DNA of 64,000 bases from Pseudomarimonas arenosa (GCF_014841215.1 NZ_JACYTR010000016.1:34061-98060); one strand, 5' to 3'. Shown: positions 27,579-37,037, counted from the first letter of the stretch. Notes: generated from the letters alone by a model not told the origin. Made by a program: numbers and translations.

Positions 27579-29675
27579 ATGAGCCAGCCAGACATTCCCC
27601 GCTCTGCCGAGCGGACAGACCGGTGCTCCGGGCCGCCCGACTCAGCGCGGGCCGAGCTTGCGCTTTGCCTGCAGACCGTTCTGCAGGTCGAGCAGGTCGC
27701 ACTCTGGGAATGGCTGGCCGATGGCGACCGGATTCGTCTGCACGCTGCTATCGCGTCAGCCGACACGGCGACCGAGGACCGAGCGATGTCCGAGTTGATC
27801 GACGACTCACATGTCGAGGATCAGTACGGCCTGCGCGAATCCTGGGGCAGGCTGGTCGAAGGGCGCAGCGATAGCATCGATTGCACGTTCCGCCTGGCGC
27901 ATGGCATGCGCTGGCGATGGCTGCGCCTGCGCGGACGGGTTACCGAGCGCGGCCGTGATGGGCGCGCCTGTCGGGTGCTGGGAACGCACAGCGACGTCAG
28001 CCGGCAACACCGCCAGGCGTTTCATCAGCAGTTACGGGCCCAGTGCTTCAGCCATAGCAGTCAAGCGCGTTGGATCGTCGATCAGAACGGCATGGTGGTG
28101 GACAGCAATGCCACCGCCCAGTCGATGACCGGCTGTTCGGCGGAAGAGCTGGCAGGACGCTCCATCGCTGGCGTGCTGCCCGACGTCGCCCACCAGCTGC
28201 TGCGCGCGCAGCCACAGGAATGGCAGGGCGAAACGCAGATGAAGGCCGCGGGCGGGCACAAGCTCACTGTTGAGGCACGTCTGGTGCCTTGCCAGGGCCG
28301 CCGTGAGGGGGTGGTGTTTCATGCCATCAGCGTGCGCGATATCACCTCGCAAAAGCTATCGGCGCGGGCCTTGGACAAGCTCGCTCACTCCGATGGGCTA
28401 ACCAGCCTGCCCAACCGCATTGCCTTGCAGGCCGAACTGCGCCGCCGCCTGGCGCATAACGACCCGCCGGAACTGGCAGTTATGTTCATCAACCTCGACG
28501 GATTCAAGGCCACCAACGAGGCGCTCGGTCACGACTTCGGCGATGCCTTGCTGGTGCGTGTCGCCGAGCGCCTGCGGGAACTGGTGCCCGGTTCGCACGT
28601 GGTCGGGCGCTGGGGTGCCGACGAGTTCGTGCTGCTGATTGAACACCGGGAGCCACGGGCCGAAGCGGCGCGCATGGCCGAACGCGTGTTGCAGGCACTG
28701 AAGGTCGAGACGCTGGTCGAACACCACACCATGACCCTGGGCGCCAGCATCGGCATCGCGGTCGCCGGTGAAGACGGACTGTCTGCCGAGCTCCTGATTC
28801 GCCGCGCCGATGCCGCCATGAACGCCGCCAAGCGCAACAAGCGCGGCGGCTGGGAGTTCTTTCGCGATCAGTTCGACGAGGACAGCCTGCGCCGCCTCAC
28901 CTTGGTCAATCTGCTGCGCCAGGACGCCGACCGCGGCCGATTTGAGTTCGCCGCCCAGCCGAAGGTCGACCCGTCGGGCCAACCGACCGGATTCGAACTG
29001 CTGATTCGCTGGCATACCGAAGCTTTCGGCGCTGTCTCGCCGGCTTACTTCATTCCGTTGGCCGAAGAGATCGGCGTCATTTCAGCCCTGGGTCGGGAGG
29101 CCATGCTGGCCGCCACTCACCTGATCCGCGGCCTGCACAATGCCGGCAACCCGTTGCCGGTGGCGGTGAATCTGTCGTCACGGCAATTGATTGACCCGAT
29201 CCTGGAGCAAGCCCTGATCGAGAGCTGCGCCATCGAAGGCATCGACCCCAGCTGGCTTGAGATCGAAGTCACCGAATCGGCCTTGCTGGACAACGTCGAG
29301 CGCGCCAAGACCCTGCTCGGCGCCCTGCGCCAACGCGGCTTTCGTACCGCCCTGGATGATTTCGGCACGGGCTTTTCCTCGCTGAGCTACCTGCGTGACC
29401 TGCCGTTCGACAAGGTCAAGATCGACAAGAGCTTTGTCAGCGGCGTCGGCGAAAGCCCGCGCGGTGTTGCGCTAACACGCGGCATCGCCGATCTGTGTCG
29501 CGCCCTGGGTATGCGCACCGTCGCCGAAGGCGTCGAGCAACAGATTCAATGGGAACTGCTGCGCGAGATCGGCGTCGATGAGTATCAGGGCTTTCTGTTT
29601 TCGCCCCCTCTCAGCATGGACGAGGCAATCCGCTACGCTTGCCGTGATGATCGCAAGCCAAAGACCGCGCCATGA
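27579..29675 (+). CDS. PAS-GGDEF-EAL cyclic di-GMP signalling protein
   Basis: 698 aa from ATG at 27579. Two PAS-like regions (about residues 20-170 and 185-290, the second with WIVDQNGMVVDSNATAQSMTG) precede a GGDEF domain and an EAL domain. The GGDEF active loop reads GADEF and there is no RxxD inhibitory site five residues before it, so cyclase activity is doubtful. The EAL domain has ELL in place of EAL but keeps the metal and catalytic residues in EVTESAL, LDDFGTGFSSLSYL, KIDKSFV and VAEGVEQ, and probably hydrolyses c-di-GMP. No membrane helix. Its stop overlaps the next gene (ATGA). Confidence 0.9.
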   Translation: MSQPDIPRSAERTDRCSGPPDSARAELALCLQTVLQVEQVALWEWLADGDRIRLHAAIASADTATEDRAMSELIDDSHVEDQYGLRESWGRLVEGRSDSIDCTFRLAHGMRWRWLRLRGRVTERGRDGRACRVLGTHSDVSRQHRQAFHQQLRAQCFSHSSQARWIVDQNGMVVDSNATAQSMTGCSAEELAGRSIAGVLPDVAHQLLRAQPQEWQGETQMKAAGGHKLTVEARLVPCQGRREGVVFHAISVRDITSQKLSARALDKLAHSDGLTSLPNRIALQAELRRRLAHNDPPELAVMFINLDGFKATNEALGHDFGDALLVRVAERLRELVPGSHVVGRWGADEFVLLIEHREPRAEAARMAERVLQALKVETLVEHHTMTLGASIGIAVAGEDGLSAELLIRRADAAMNAAKRNKRGGWEFFRDQFDEDSLRRLTLVNLLRQDADRGRFEFAAQPKVDPSGQPTGFELLIRWHTEAFGAVSPAYFIPLAEEIGVISALGREAMLAATHLIRGLHNAGNPLPVAVNLSSRQLIDPILEQALIESCAIEGIDPSWLEIEVTESALLDNVERAKTLLGALRQRGFRTALDDFGTGFSSLSYLRDLPFDKVKIDKSFVSGVGESPRGVALTRGIADLCRALGMRTVAEGVEQQIQWELLREIGVDEYQGFLFSPPLSMDEAIRYACRDDRKPKTAP

Positions 29676-30646
29676 CCACATCCCCCTTTCGCGACCCACC
29701 CAGCCTGGCCGACATCGAACAGGCCGCCGCGCGCATTGCGCCGTATGCCGAACGCACGCCGGTGTTGCGCTCGGCAGTGCTCGACGAGCAGCTCGACTGC
29801 AACCTCTGGTTCAAGTGTGAAAACCTGCAGCGCGCCGGCGCATTCAAGTTTCGCGGCGCCTGCAATGCGGTGTTCTCGCTCAGCGACGCTGCCGCCCGAC
29901 GCGGGGTATTGACTCAGTCCTCCGGCAATCACGGTGCAGCGGTGGCCCTGGCCTGCCGCCTGCGCGGCATACCGGCGACCGTGGTGGTGCCGCGCAGCGC
30001 ACCCAGAATGAAGCGCGATGCGATCGCCTATTGGGGTGCGCGCATCGTCGATTGCGATACCCATCAAGCTGCACGCGATGCCGCCACCGAGGCCGAGCTT
30101 GAGTCGACCGGCGCCAGTCTGGTGCTGCCATTCAACGATGCCAGAGTCATCGCCGGCCAGGCCACCGCGACCGCCGAACTGTTGCAGGACCAGCCACAGC
30201 TCGACACTGTCATTGCGCCGATCTCCGGCGGTGGCCTGCTTAGCGGAGCGGCACTGGCAGCGCATGCGCACAACCCGGACATCAGAATCATCGGCGCGGA
30301 ACCGAGCGGCGCACGCGATGCGTTTGACTCGCTGGCCAGCGGCCAACGCATCACCGGGCGCATCGCGCACACCATTTGCGATGGCCTGCGCGCCGAATTG
30401 GGCCCGATGACCTTCGATCTGCTGCGATCGCATCGCGCCGAGATTCTGTTGGTCGACGACAGCGAGACAGTACACGCCATGCGCAAAGTGTTCGAGCAGC
30501 TCAAACTAGTGATTGAGGCCTCGGCCGCCATCACCCTGGCCACCCTGTTCAAGTACCGCGATCGGTTTCGAGGCAAGAAGGTCGGCGTGATTCTGAGCGG
30601 CGGCAATCTCGATCTCGATCGATTGCCCTGGCAGGACCCAACATAG
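29672..30646 (+). CDS. PLP-dependent threonine/serine dehydratase (fold type II)
   Basis: 324 aa without an ACT regulatory domain, so of the catabolic or serine-racemase-like type, not biosynthetic IlvA. PLP Lys in AFKFRGACNAV, SSGNHGAAVALACR, the phosphate-binding glycine loop SGGGLLSG and the closing SGGN are all seen. It would deaminate L-Thr or L-Ser to 2-oxobutyrate or pyruvate, or racemise serine. ATG overlaps the stop of the GGDEF/EAL gene by four bases, an unexpected pairing of c-di-GMP signalling with amino acid catabolism. Confidence 0.87.
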   Translation: MTTSPFRDPPSLADIEQAAARIAPYAERTPVLRSAVLDEQLDCNLWFKCENLQRAGAFKFRGACNAVFSLSDAAARRGVLTQSSGNHGAAVALACRLRGIPATVVVPRSAPRMKRDAIAYWGARIVDCDTHQAARDAATEAELESTGASLVLPFNDARVIAGQATATAELLQDQPQLDTVIAPISGGGLLSGAALAAHAHNPDIRIIGAEPSGARDAFDSLASGQRITGRIAHTICDGLRAELGPMTFDLLRSHRAEILLVDDSETVHAMRKVFEQLKLVIEASAAITLATLFKYRDRFRGKKVGVILSGGNLDLDRLPWQDPT

Positions 30647-30754
30647 GGTGCGGTCTACCGCACGATCATGGATAGGGTGCGGTTTACCGCACCGTCGCAA
30701 CATCAAGCTTCGCCATGAGCCCAATGCTCATCGGTGCGCCAAGGCGCACCCTAT
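30643..30754. repeat. Cluster of three REP-like palindromic elements
   Basis: Two direct copies (ATAGGGTGCGGTCTACCGCAC at 30643-30663, ATAGGGTGCGGTTTACCGCACC at 30672-30693) and one inverted copy, GGTGCGCC-AA-GGCGCACCCTAT at 30733-30754. All share ATAGGGTGCG and form hairpins. They fill the gap between the convergent dehydratase and VOC genes, and could also end transcription from both. Confidence 0.8.
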
Positions 30755-30755
30755 A

Positions 30756-31202
30756 TTAAGGGTATGCATCCAGATCGCGCGAGAATAGCTTGCTGATATC
30801 GCGAAACGCCTTGAACTCCAGACAGTTGCCGGACGGGTCGCGAACAAACATCGTGGCCTGCTCACCGACCCGGCCCTCGAAACGCAGATAGGGTTCGATC
30901 ACGAACGCCACACCGGCTTGACGCAGCCGTTCTGCCATCGGTTCGAAGGCATCCCAATCCAGTACCAGGCCAAAATGAAAGGCCGGCACCTGTTTACCAT
31001 CGACCGGATTGCTGGCCCGCAACTGCGCGAAGCTATCTGCCGACACCTTGTGCGCCACAATCTGGTGACCGCCAAGATCGAAGTCGATCCAATCGTGCGC
31101 TTCGCGTCCCACGCCGCACCCCAGCACCCCGGCGTAGAAACCACGCGCCGCCTCCAGATCATCGACCGGAAAGGCAAGATGGAAACGAGGGGCTGCACTC
31201 AC
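30756..31202 (-). CDS. VOC superfamily protein (glyoxalase/bleomycin resistance/dioxygenase fold)
   Basis: 148 aa from a GTG at 31202, chosen because GGAG lies six bases upstream. Typical VOC repeats: [22 protein letters not shown] in the first half and [30 protein letters not shown]...[15 protein letters not shown] in the second. His and Glu metal ligand positions are kept (FHLAF, FHFGL, CLEFK). Substrate unknown. A longer frame upstream without a ribosome site is not used. Confidence 0.82.
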   Translation of the reverse strand: MSAAPRFHLAFPVDDLEAARGFYAGVLGCGVGREAHDWIDFDLGGHQIVAHKVSADSFAQLRASNPVDGKQVPAFHFGLVLDWDAFEPMAERLRQAGVAFVIEPYLRFEGRVGEQATMFVRDPSGNCLEFKAFRDISKLFSRDLDAYP

Positions 31203-31422
31203 AGCGTTCTCCGGACATCGACAGGAAGGCCTATTGTCCGGCTGAACTGCTCCGACGGCCAGCCGCTGCCTGAATGGCAATCGTCGCAAGGCCGCGTCCT
31301 TGGTGGCCAGAAAGACCTGCTCGGGAACACCGCCACCCCAAGGTGCCCCACAGCAGCCGCAGTCTCAGGATCTGCGACGGCGCGCGCGTGCGATAGCGGG
31401 CATCCTCCCCGTATCGGCCACC

Positions 31423-33912
31423 ATGAACGCCCAACTCGCTCCCTTGTTCGCCGAACAAATCCCAACGCCGGCTCCTCATTCGCCCGCCCTGGCCGCGCCT
31501 GCAGAATCTGGCCAGTTGCCCTGGAAACGCAGCGACTCAACGCAACGTGCCGTCAGGGTGAGGGCTGACGCCAGCCGTCTGGCCGAAAAGCTGCAGCAGC
31601 GCTATGCCGTGCGCGTCACCGGCTGCATCGATCGCCCGGCCCAGACAGCGGAGTACGCAGCGCTGCCGGCCGACCTGCCGTCAGCGCTGCGCCAGGCGCT
31701 GCAGTCGCGCGGCATCGAGCGCCTGTACAGCCATCAGGGCGAAGCCTGGGCCTCCAGCCAACGTGGTGAGCATCTGGTCATTGCCACCCCCACCGCTTCC
31801 GGCAAAACACTCTGTTACACCTTGCCGGTGGTGAGTGCCGCCATGCAGGGCAGCGCCCGCGCCCTGTACCTGTTTCCGACCAAGGCGCTGGCCCAGGACC
31901 AGCTGGCCGAACTGCTGGAACTGAACAAGGCTGGCGAGCTCGGCCTGCGCGTGCACACCTTCGACGGCGATACACCGGCCGATGCCCGCCGTGCCATCCG
32001 CCTGTCCGGCGACATCGTGATCAGTAATCCGGACATGCTGCATCAGGGCATCCTGCCGCACCACACCAAGTGGGCCCAGTTGTTTGAAACCCTGCGTTAT
32101 GTGGTGATCGACGAGATCCATAGCTACCGCGGCGTGTTTGGTTCGCATCTGGCCAACCTGCTGCGCCGGCTGCAGCGCATTTGCCGCTTCTACGGCAGTG
32201 ATCCGCAATTCATCATGGCCTCGGCCACCATCGGCAATGCACAGGCTCACGCCGAAGCACTTATCGGCCGCCCCGTGCACTTGATTGAGCGCAGCGGTGC
32301 CCCGCTCGGTCCACGCACCGTACTGTTATGGAACCCGCCGGTGGTCAATGCCGATCTCGGCATTCGCGCCTCTGCCCGTTCGCAAAGCACGCGGATCGCC
32401 CGCGCCGCCATCCGTGCCGGCCTGAAATGCCTGATCTTCGCTCAGTCGCGACTGATGGTTGAAGTGCTGACCAAGTATCTGAAGGACGTCTTCGACCATG
32501 ATCCGCGCAAGCCCGAACGCATTCGCGCCTACCGCGGCGGCTACCTGCCGAATGAGCGCCGCCAGACCGAGCGCGCGATGCGACGCGGTGAGATCGACGG
32601 TCTGGTCGGCACCTCGGCGCTGGAACTGGGTGTCGACATAGGCGCGCTCGATGTAGTGATCCTGAACGGCTATCCCGGCTCCATCGCCGCCACCTGGCAG
32701 CGTCTGGGTCGCGCCGGCCGACGCCAGCAGCCGGCACTGGGGGTACTGGTCGCCAGCAGCGAAGCGCTGGACCAGTACCTGATCCAGCATCCAGAAGACT
32801 TCGCCAGCAGTTCCCCCGAACAGGCGCGGATTGCCGAAAATCAGCCGTTGATCCTGCTTGATCACATCCGCTGCGCCGCCTTCGAGCTGCCGTTTCAGCA
32901 GGGCGAACGCTTTGCCGATGTCGATCCACTGCCCTATCTACAACTGCTGGCCGAATCCGGTGTGGTGCACCCCGAGAACGGCCGCTTTGAATGGATCGCC
33001 GACAGCTACCCGGCCAATGCGGTATCGCTGCGCGCGGTGGCCGACGGCAATTTCGTCGTCGTCGATCGCACCGATGGTCGCCAGACCATCATTGCCGAAG
33101 TCGACTATTCCAGCGCCGCCATGACCTTGTACGAGGGTGCCATCTATATGGTGCAGTCGCAGCCGTTCCAGGTCGAACAGCTGGACTGGACCGGCCGCAA
33201 GGCCTTTGTCACCCGCACCGCGGTCGACTACTACACCGATGCGATCGACTACACCCGACTCAAACCGCTGGAACGGTTTGATCAGAATGCAAGCGGCCAG
33301 GGCCATGTCGCCCATGGCGAAGTGCATGTGGTGCGCCGGGTGCCGGGCTACAAGAAGATCCGCTACTACACACACGAAAACATCGGCTATGGGCCGATCA
33401 CCCTACCCGACCAGGAGATGCATAGCACCGCGGCCTGGTGGCGCTTGCCGGCGGAACTGCTAGATCAGGTGTTCGACAGCCGCCAGGATGCGCTGGACGG
33501 CTTTCTCGCCGCCGCCCACGTGCTGCATCTGGTGGCCACGGTGGCGGTCATGGCCGAGGCACGCGACCTGCAGTCCTCGGTGGGCAGCGGCGATGGTGAG
33601 TTCAGCGCCGAACGAGACGCCTTCGTCGGGCCACGCTGGCGTGGTAGTGAGGGAACCTATGCCACTGATCAACAGGCGCAGCGTTTTCAGCCAACGGTAT
33701 ATCTGTACGATAACTACCCAGGCGGCATCGGGCTCAGCGAAGCATTGTTCGAGCGCTCTGCCGAACTACTGCAGCGCGCGCTGGCGGTGGTGGAACACTG
33801 CCAGTGCCGCTACGGCTGCCCGGCCTGTGTCGGCCCGGTACTCGCTGCCCCTGCCACGCACAGCCAGAAGCAACTGGCGGCACGCGTGCTTAGCGCGCTG
33901 ATCAATCGGTGA
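31423..33912 (+). CDS. mrfA: DEAD/DEAH-box helicase with C-terminal Zn domain (MrfA/YprA family)
   Basis: 829 aa from ATG at 31423. Superfamily 2 helicase: motif I TPTASGKTLCYTLP, YLFPTKALAQDQ, motif II VVIDEIHSY (DEIH), motif III MASATIGN, motif V/VI LVGTSALELGVDIG and WQRLGRAGRR. The C-terminal DUF1998 region holds four Cys in CQCRYGCPACVG, the metal-binding signature of MrfA. In Bacillus subtilis MrfA and MrfB repair mitomycin C lesions independently of UvrABC. Here the exonuclease partner follows with a four-base overlap (GTGA). The divergent VOC gene is 220 bases away. Confidence 0.9.
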   Translation: MNAQLAPLFAEQIPTPAPHSPALAAPAESGQLPWKRSDSTQRAVRVRADASRLAEKLQQRYAVRVTGCIDRPAQTAEYAALPADLPSALRQALQSRGIERLYSHQGEAWASSQRGEHLVIATPTASGKTLCYTLPVVSAAMQGSARALYLFPTKALAQDQLAELLELNKAGELGLRVHTFDGDTPADARRAIRLSGDIVISNPDMLHQGILPHHTKWAQLFETLRYVVIDEIHSYRGVFGSHLANLLRRLQRICRFYGSDPQFIMASATIGNAQAHAEALIGRPVHLIERSGAPLGPRTVLLWNPPVVNADLGIRASARSQSTRIARAAIRAGLKCLIFAQSRLMVEVLTKYLKDVFDHDPRKPERIRAYRGGYLPNERRQTERAMRRGEIDGLVGTSALELGVDIGALDVVILNGYPGSIAATWQRLGRAGRRQQPALGVLVASSEALDQYLIQHPEDFASSSPEQARIAENQPLILLDHIRCAAFELPFQQGERFADVDPLPYLQLLAESGVVHPENGRFEWIADSYPANAVSLRAVADGNFVVVDRTDGRQTIIAEVDYSSAAMTLYEGAIYMVQSQPFQVEQLDWTGRKAFVTRTAVDYYTDAIDYTRLKPLERFDQNASGQGHVAHGEVHVVRRVPGYKKIRYYTHENIGYGPITLPDQEMHSTAAWWRLPAELLDQVFDSRQDALDGFLAAAHVLHLVATVAVMAEARDLQSSVGSGDGEFSAERDAFVGPRWRGSEGTYATDQQAQRFQPTVYLYDNYPGGIGLSEALFERSAELLQRALAVVEHCQCRYGCPACVGPVLAAPATHSQKQLAARVLSALINR

Positions 33913-34907
33913 GCGCTACCGCCACAGCCGCCAAGACGCTGGAACGCCTGCGGGCGTTGCGGCAAAGCGCGAACAACAATGCTGACCCCATGCGGTGCGT
34001 CTCGGACGCACCATCGTTTGGCCATGCACACCTGACGACCGGGCAATCCTCATACGCCGATCGGCGCGTCCAAAACGCACCCCATGAACACTTTGCCTCA
34101 ACCGCAGTCCCGCAACACCACCACCAACTGATCGACTGGCTAAGTCGATCGCATCTGCAGCGCCGCCTGCTACTGTCTTCGCCCGACGCGGATGCACCCA
34201 AGATCGCCCTGCTTGGGCAACCGATTGCCGCCGGCCTGCATCTGATCGAAATGCGCCATCCTTTGGCCGAGATCCCGACCGAGCTGCGCTTTCAACACCG
34301 CGAGCAGGCAATCGATCCGCGTCATCTCTTGGCCATCGACACCGAAACCACAGGGCTCGCCGGCGGCACCGGCACCCGCGCCTTTCTGGTTGGCATCGCC
34401 TTCATCGAGCAGAACGAACTATGTCTCAGGCAGTGGCTGCTCAGTGGCCTGAGCGGAGAAGTCGCAATGCTGCAAGCGTTTGGGCAATACCTGTGCGCAC
34501 AGCATCATCTGCTGAGCTACAACGGCAAGAGCTACGACCTGCCCCTGCTGCGTACCCGCTTTTGCCTGCATCGCCTGCCTGACCCCAGCCGCGAGTTGCC
34601 GCACACCGACCTGCTGCACCTGGTGCGACGACGCTACCGCGGCTTGTGGGCCGATTGCCGACTACAAACCGTCGAACGGCAACTGCTATCGATCGTGCGC
34701 AACGACGACCTGCCCGGTAGCGAAGCCCCGGCCGCTTTTCGACGCTGGCTGCAACGCGCTGACGCCACCCAGCTCAACCGGGTGGTGGAACACAATGCTC
34801 AGGACTTGGTGAGCCTGATGAGGCTGGCGCTCAGGCTAGGCGATATCGACCCCGACCAGTATCGCCTGCACGCACCCCGCAGCGCCGAATCGCCCGTCAT
34901 GGGCTGA
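33909..34907 (+). CDS. mrfB: DnaQ-like exonuclease, MrfB/YprB family
   Basis: 332 aa from a GTG overlapping the mrfA stop. RNase H-like exonuclease: Exo I LLAIDTETTGLAGGTGTRAFLVG, Exo II LLSYNGKSYDLPLLRTRF, HTDLLHLVRR and Exo III VVEHNAQDLVSLMRL. This matches YprB/MrfB, the nuclease that works with MrfA. Residues about 29-58 are unlike the rest and come from a REPIN-like element inside the coding region (33994-34081). The frame stays open through it, so the protein is probably full length with a low-complexity insertion ahead of the catalytic domain. Confidence 0.87.
   Translation: MSATATAAKTLERLRALRQSANNNADPMRCVSDAPSFGHAHLTTGQSSYADRRVQNAPHEHFASTAVPQHHHQLIDWLSRSHLQRRLLLSSPDADAPKIALLGQPIAAGLHLIEMRHPLAEIPTELRFQHREQAIDPRHLLAIDTETTGLAGGTGTRAFLVGIAFIEQNELCLRQWLLSGLSGEVAMLQAFGQYLCAQHHLLSYNGKSYDLPLLRTRFCLHRLPDPSRELPHTDLLHLVRRRYRGLWADCRLQTVERQLLSIVRNDDLPGSEAPAAFRRWLQRADATQLNRVVEHNAQDLVSLMRLALRLGDIDPDQYRLHAPRSAESPVMG
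33994..34081. repeat. REPIN-like inverted pair inside mrfB
   Basis: Left arm GGTGCGT-CTCGG-ACGCACC (33994-34012). Right arm at 34063-34081, read on the other strand, is GGTGCGTTTTGGACGCGCC, identical to the left at 16 of 19 bases. The two are inverted around about 50 bp, the plan of a REPIN. The stem core GGTGCG/CGCACC is shared with the intergenic elements at 30643-30754. Confidence 0.72.
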
Positions 34908-34922
34908 GCTGGCGACGGGGGC

Positions 34923-34967
34923 GGCACGCCCACCCTACGCGATGCGCGGTGGGCCTATGACCCACCC
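34923..34967. repeat. REP-like hairpins between mrfB and manC
   Basis: GGTGGG-CCTATGA-CCCACC at 34948-34966 and a nearby inverted GGCACGCCCACCCTA (34923-34937). They lie in the 105-bp gap between convergent mrfB and manC. Confidence 0.5.
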
Positions 34968-35012
34968 TTCCTACGCTAACCACACGTTGCTGCATGAACC
35001 TGGCCGATGCCC

Positions 35013-36449
35013 CTACTTCCGCCCGTACACATCCTCCAGTCGCACGATATCGTCCTCGCCGAAGTAATCGCCGCATTGCACCTCGATCAGATGCACATCC
35101 TTATCGGTGGGATTCTCCAGCCGATGCAGGGTCTCGGTCGGAATGTAGGTGCTCTGATTGCGTTCGAGCAGGAATTCCTGATCGCCGACCCGCACCTTGG
35201 CAGTGCCATTCACCACCGTCCAGTGCTCGCTGCGCCGCGAATGCTTCTGCAGCGACAGAATGCCACCCGGCTTCACGGTCAGTCGCTTGACCTTGCAGTC
35301 GTCGGCATCCTCCAGCACGGTGTAGCTGCCCCAGGGCCGATATACGGTGAGGTGATGCTGGGCCGCGCTGTGCTTGTGGCGCTTCAGGTGATCGACCACC
35401 GCGCGCACGGCCTGGGCCTGCTCGCGATCGGCCACCAGCACCGCATCGCCGGAGTCGACGATGACCAGATCCTGCACGCCCACCGCAGCGACCACGCGAT
35501 CGCCAGCATCGACGTAGCAGTTCACCGATTCAACCAGGATGCTTTGACCGCGCACCCGGTTGCCTTGCGGATCGGGCTCGCCAAGTTCGCTGACCGCCTT
35601 CCACGAGCCGATGTCACTCCAGTCGAAACGCGCCGGCACCACGGCTCGTTTCGCCGCCTTTTCCATCACCGCGTAGTCGATCGAAATATCCGGCTGAGCG
35701 ATAAAGCGCTCACGCTCGAACTTCAGCGGCTCGGCCTGTAGATCGGCGGCTTCCATCACCGCCTGCGCTGCCCCCAGCACATTCGGGCACACCTTGGCCG
35801 CCGCTTCAATCAGGGCACCGGCAGCGAAGCAGAACATGCCGGCGTTCCAGAAATAGTGGCCGCTGGCAAGGTACTGCTCGGCTGTCACCCGATCAGGCTT
35901 CTCGACAAAGGCCTTGATCTCGCGCCCACCCGCATTGCCCACCGCGGCACCGGCCTCAATATAACCAAAGCCGGTTTCCGGATGGGTCGGCCGAATGCCG
36001 AAGGTCACCAGATGACCGGCCGCCGCCAGCTCGCAGGCCACCGCCACATCGGCGGCAAAGCTATCCAGATCGGCGACCAGATGATCGGCCGGCAACACCA
36101 GCAGTTGCGCCTCGGCGCCATGCCTCTGGGCAATATCCAAGGCCGCCAGCACGATCGCCGGCGCGGTATTGCGTCCCGCCGGCTCAAGCAGAAATCGCTG
36201 GCCAATACTGGCGGCAGCCGCTTCGCGCTGATACTCATCGCGGGTCAGAAAATAGTAGTCGGCACCGGTAACCGTCATCACCTCGTCGGCATTGGCCACT
36301 TTCAGCGCGCGCTGCAAGGTGCGCTGCAGCAGCGACTGACCGTCGCCCAAGCGCATAAAGGGCTTCGGATAGCCTTGACGCGAAGCCGGCCACAGACGGG
36401 TGCCGGCGCCGCCGGACAGAATCACTGGAATCAGTTTCAAACTAGTCAA
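35013..36449 (-). CDS. manC: Mannose-1-phosphate guanylyltransferase / mannose-6-phosphate isomerase
   Basis: 478 aa bifunctional enzyme (ManC/XanB/AlgA type). The nucleotidyl-transferase signature LSGGAGTRLWPASRQGYPKPF is at the N terminus, with VEKP and FDWSDIGSW in the sugar-binding region; the C-terminal cupin isomerase domain runs from RPWGSYTVLED to LHRLENPTDKDVHLIEVQCGDYFGEDDIVRLEDVYGR. It makes GDP-mannose for surface polysaccharides. No ATG fits; TTG at 36449 has GGTGA at proper spacing. No other polysaccharide gene is adjacent. Confidence 0.94.
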   Translation of the reverse strand: MTSLKLIPVILSGGAGTRLWPASRQGYPKPFMRLGDGQSLLQRTLQRALKVANADEVMTVTGADYYFLTRDEYQREAAAASIGQRFLLEPAGRNTAPAIVLAALDIAQRHGAEAQLLVLPADHLVADLDSFAADVAVACELAAAGHLVTFGIRPTHPETGFGYIEAGAAVGNAGGREIKAFVEKPDRVTAEQYLASGHYFWNAGMFCFAAGALIEAAAKVCPNVLGAAQAVMEAADLQAEPLKFERERFIAQPDISIDYAVMEKAAKRAVVPARFDWSDIGSWKAVSELGEPDPQGNRVRGQSILVESVNCYVDAGDRVVAAVGVQDLVIVDSGDAVLVADREQAQAVRAVVDHLKRHKHSAAQHHLTVYRPWGSYTVLEDADDCKVKRLTVKPGGILSLQKHSRRSEHWTVVNGTAKVRVGDQEFLLERNQSTYIPTETLHRLENPTDKDVHLIEVQCGDYFGEDDIVRLEDVYGRK

Positions 36450-36485
36450 TGCAATTCACCAAAATCAATCAACGAGGCACGCGGG

Positions 36486-37037
36486 TCACTTACAAGGATC
36501 CATGCCCTGATTGCGCTGATACGTGTCGATCTGAAGTGACGCTGCTCCGGAACGAATCTCTTCACAGGCCTGAGTCACACTGACCGACCTACCATGGCGG
36601 TACTGAACGTCTTTCAGGTATCCATCTTTCGTATCGATCCGCTCAGCGTCGTGGCATTCTCGGGTGGCGCTGTACCAGACCTGTCCTGCGCCCTCACAAC
36701 GCATGATTCGTTCTTCGTTCCTCTTCCGTGCAGGTGCGGCCGACGGCACCGTTTCCCGCTCAGGCAGCGCTTCGATTTGCTGCAGGCTCAGCCAGTACGC
36801 GTGATTGCGTTCGCGCAACTGCGCATCTTGCTTCGCCCTACGAGCGGCGTCCGGATCAGAAGGCGGTGCGACGCGCACATCGTGCTCGCCACCCGCCTGA
36901 TCGGCCGCACAGGCAGTCTGTTGATAAACCACACGCCCATCTTGACCGGCGCACTTGAATACCTGCGCACTGGCAGACTCGACCAATACGGCCAGTGCAC
37001 ACAACACGAACGCGGAGCGCCCAAGAGAAGACGACAT
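36486..37037 (-). CDS. DUF4124 family exported protein
   Basis: 183 aa from ATG at 37037. A signal peptide (SAFVLCALAVLVESASA) is followed by the DUF4124 motif VFKCAGQDGRVVYQQTAC, common in Xanthomonadales and other proteobacteria. Six or more Cys in the mature part (TAC, MRCEG, RECHD, TQACEE, DPCK) may form disulfides. Function unknown. It lies between ssb and manC on the same strand, 60 bases after ssb. Confidence 0.8.
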   Translation of the reverse strand: MSSSLGRSAFVLCALAVLVESASAQVFKCAGQDGRVVYQQTACAADQAGGEHDVRVAPPSDPDAARRAKQDAQLRERNHAYWLSLQQIEALPERETVPSAAPARKRNEERIMRCEGAGQVWYSATRECHDAERIDTKDGYLKDVQYRHGRSVSVTQACEEIRSGAASLQIDTYQRNQGMDPCK

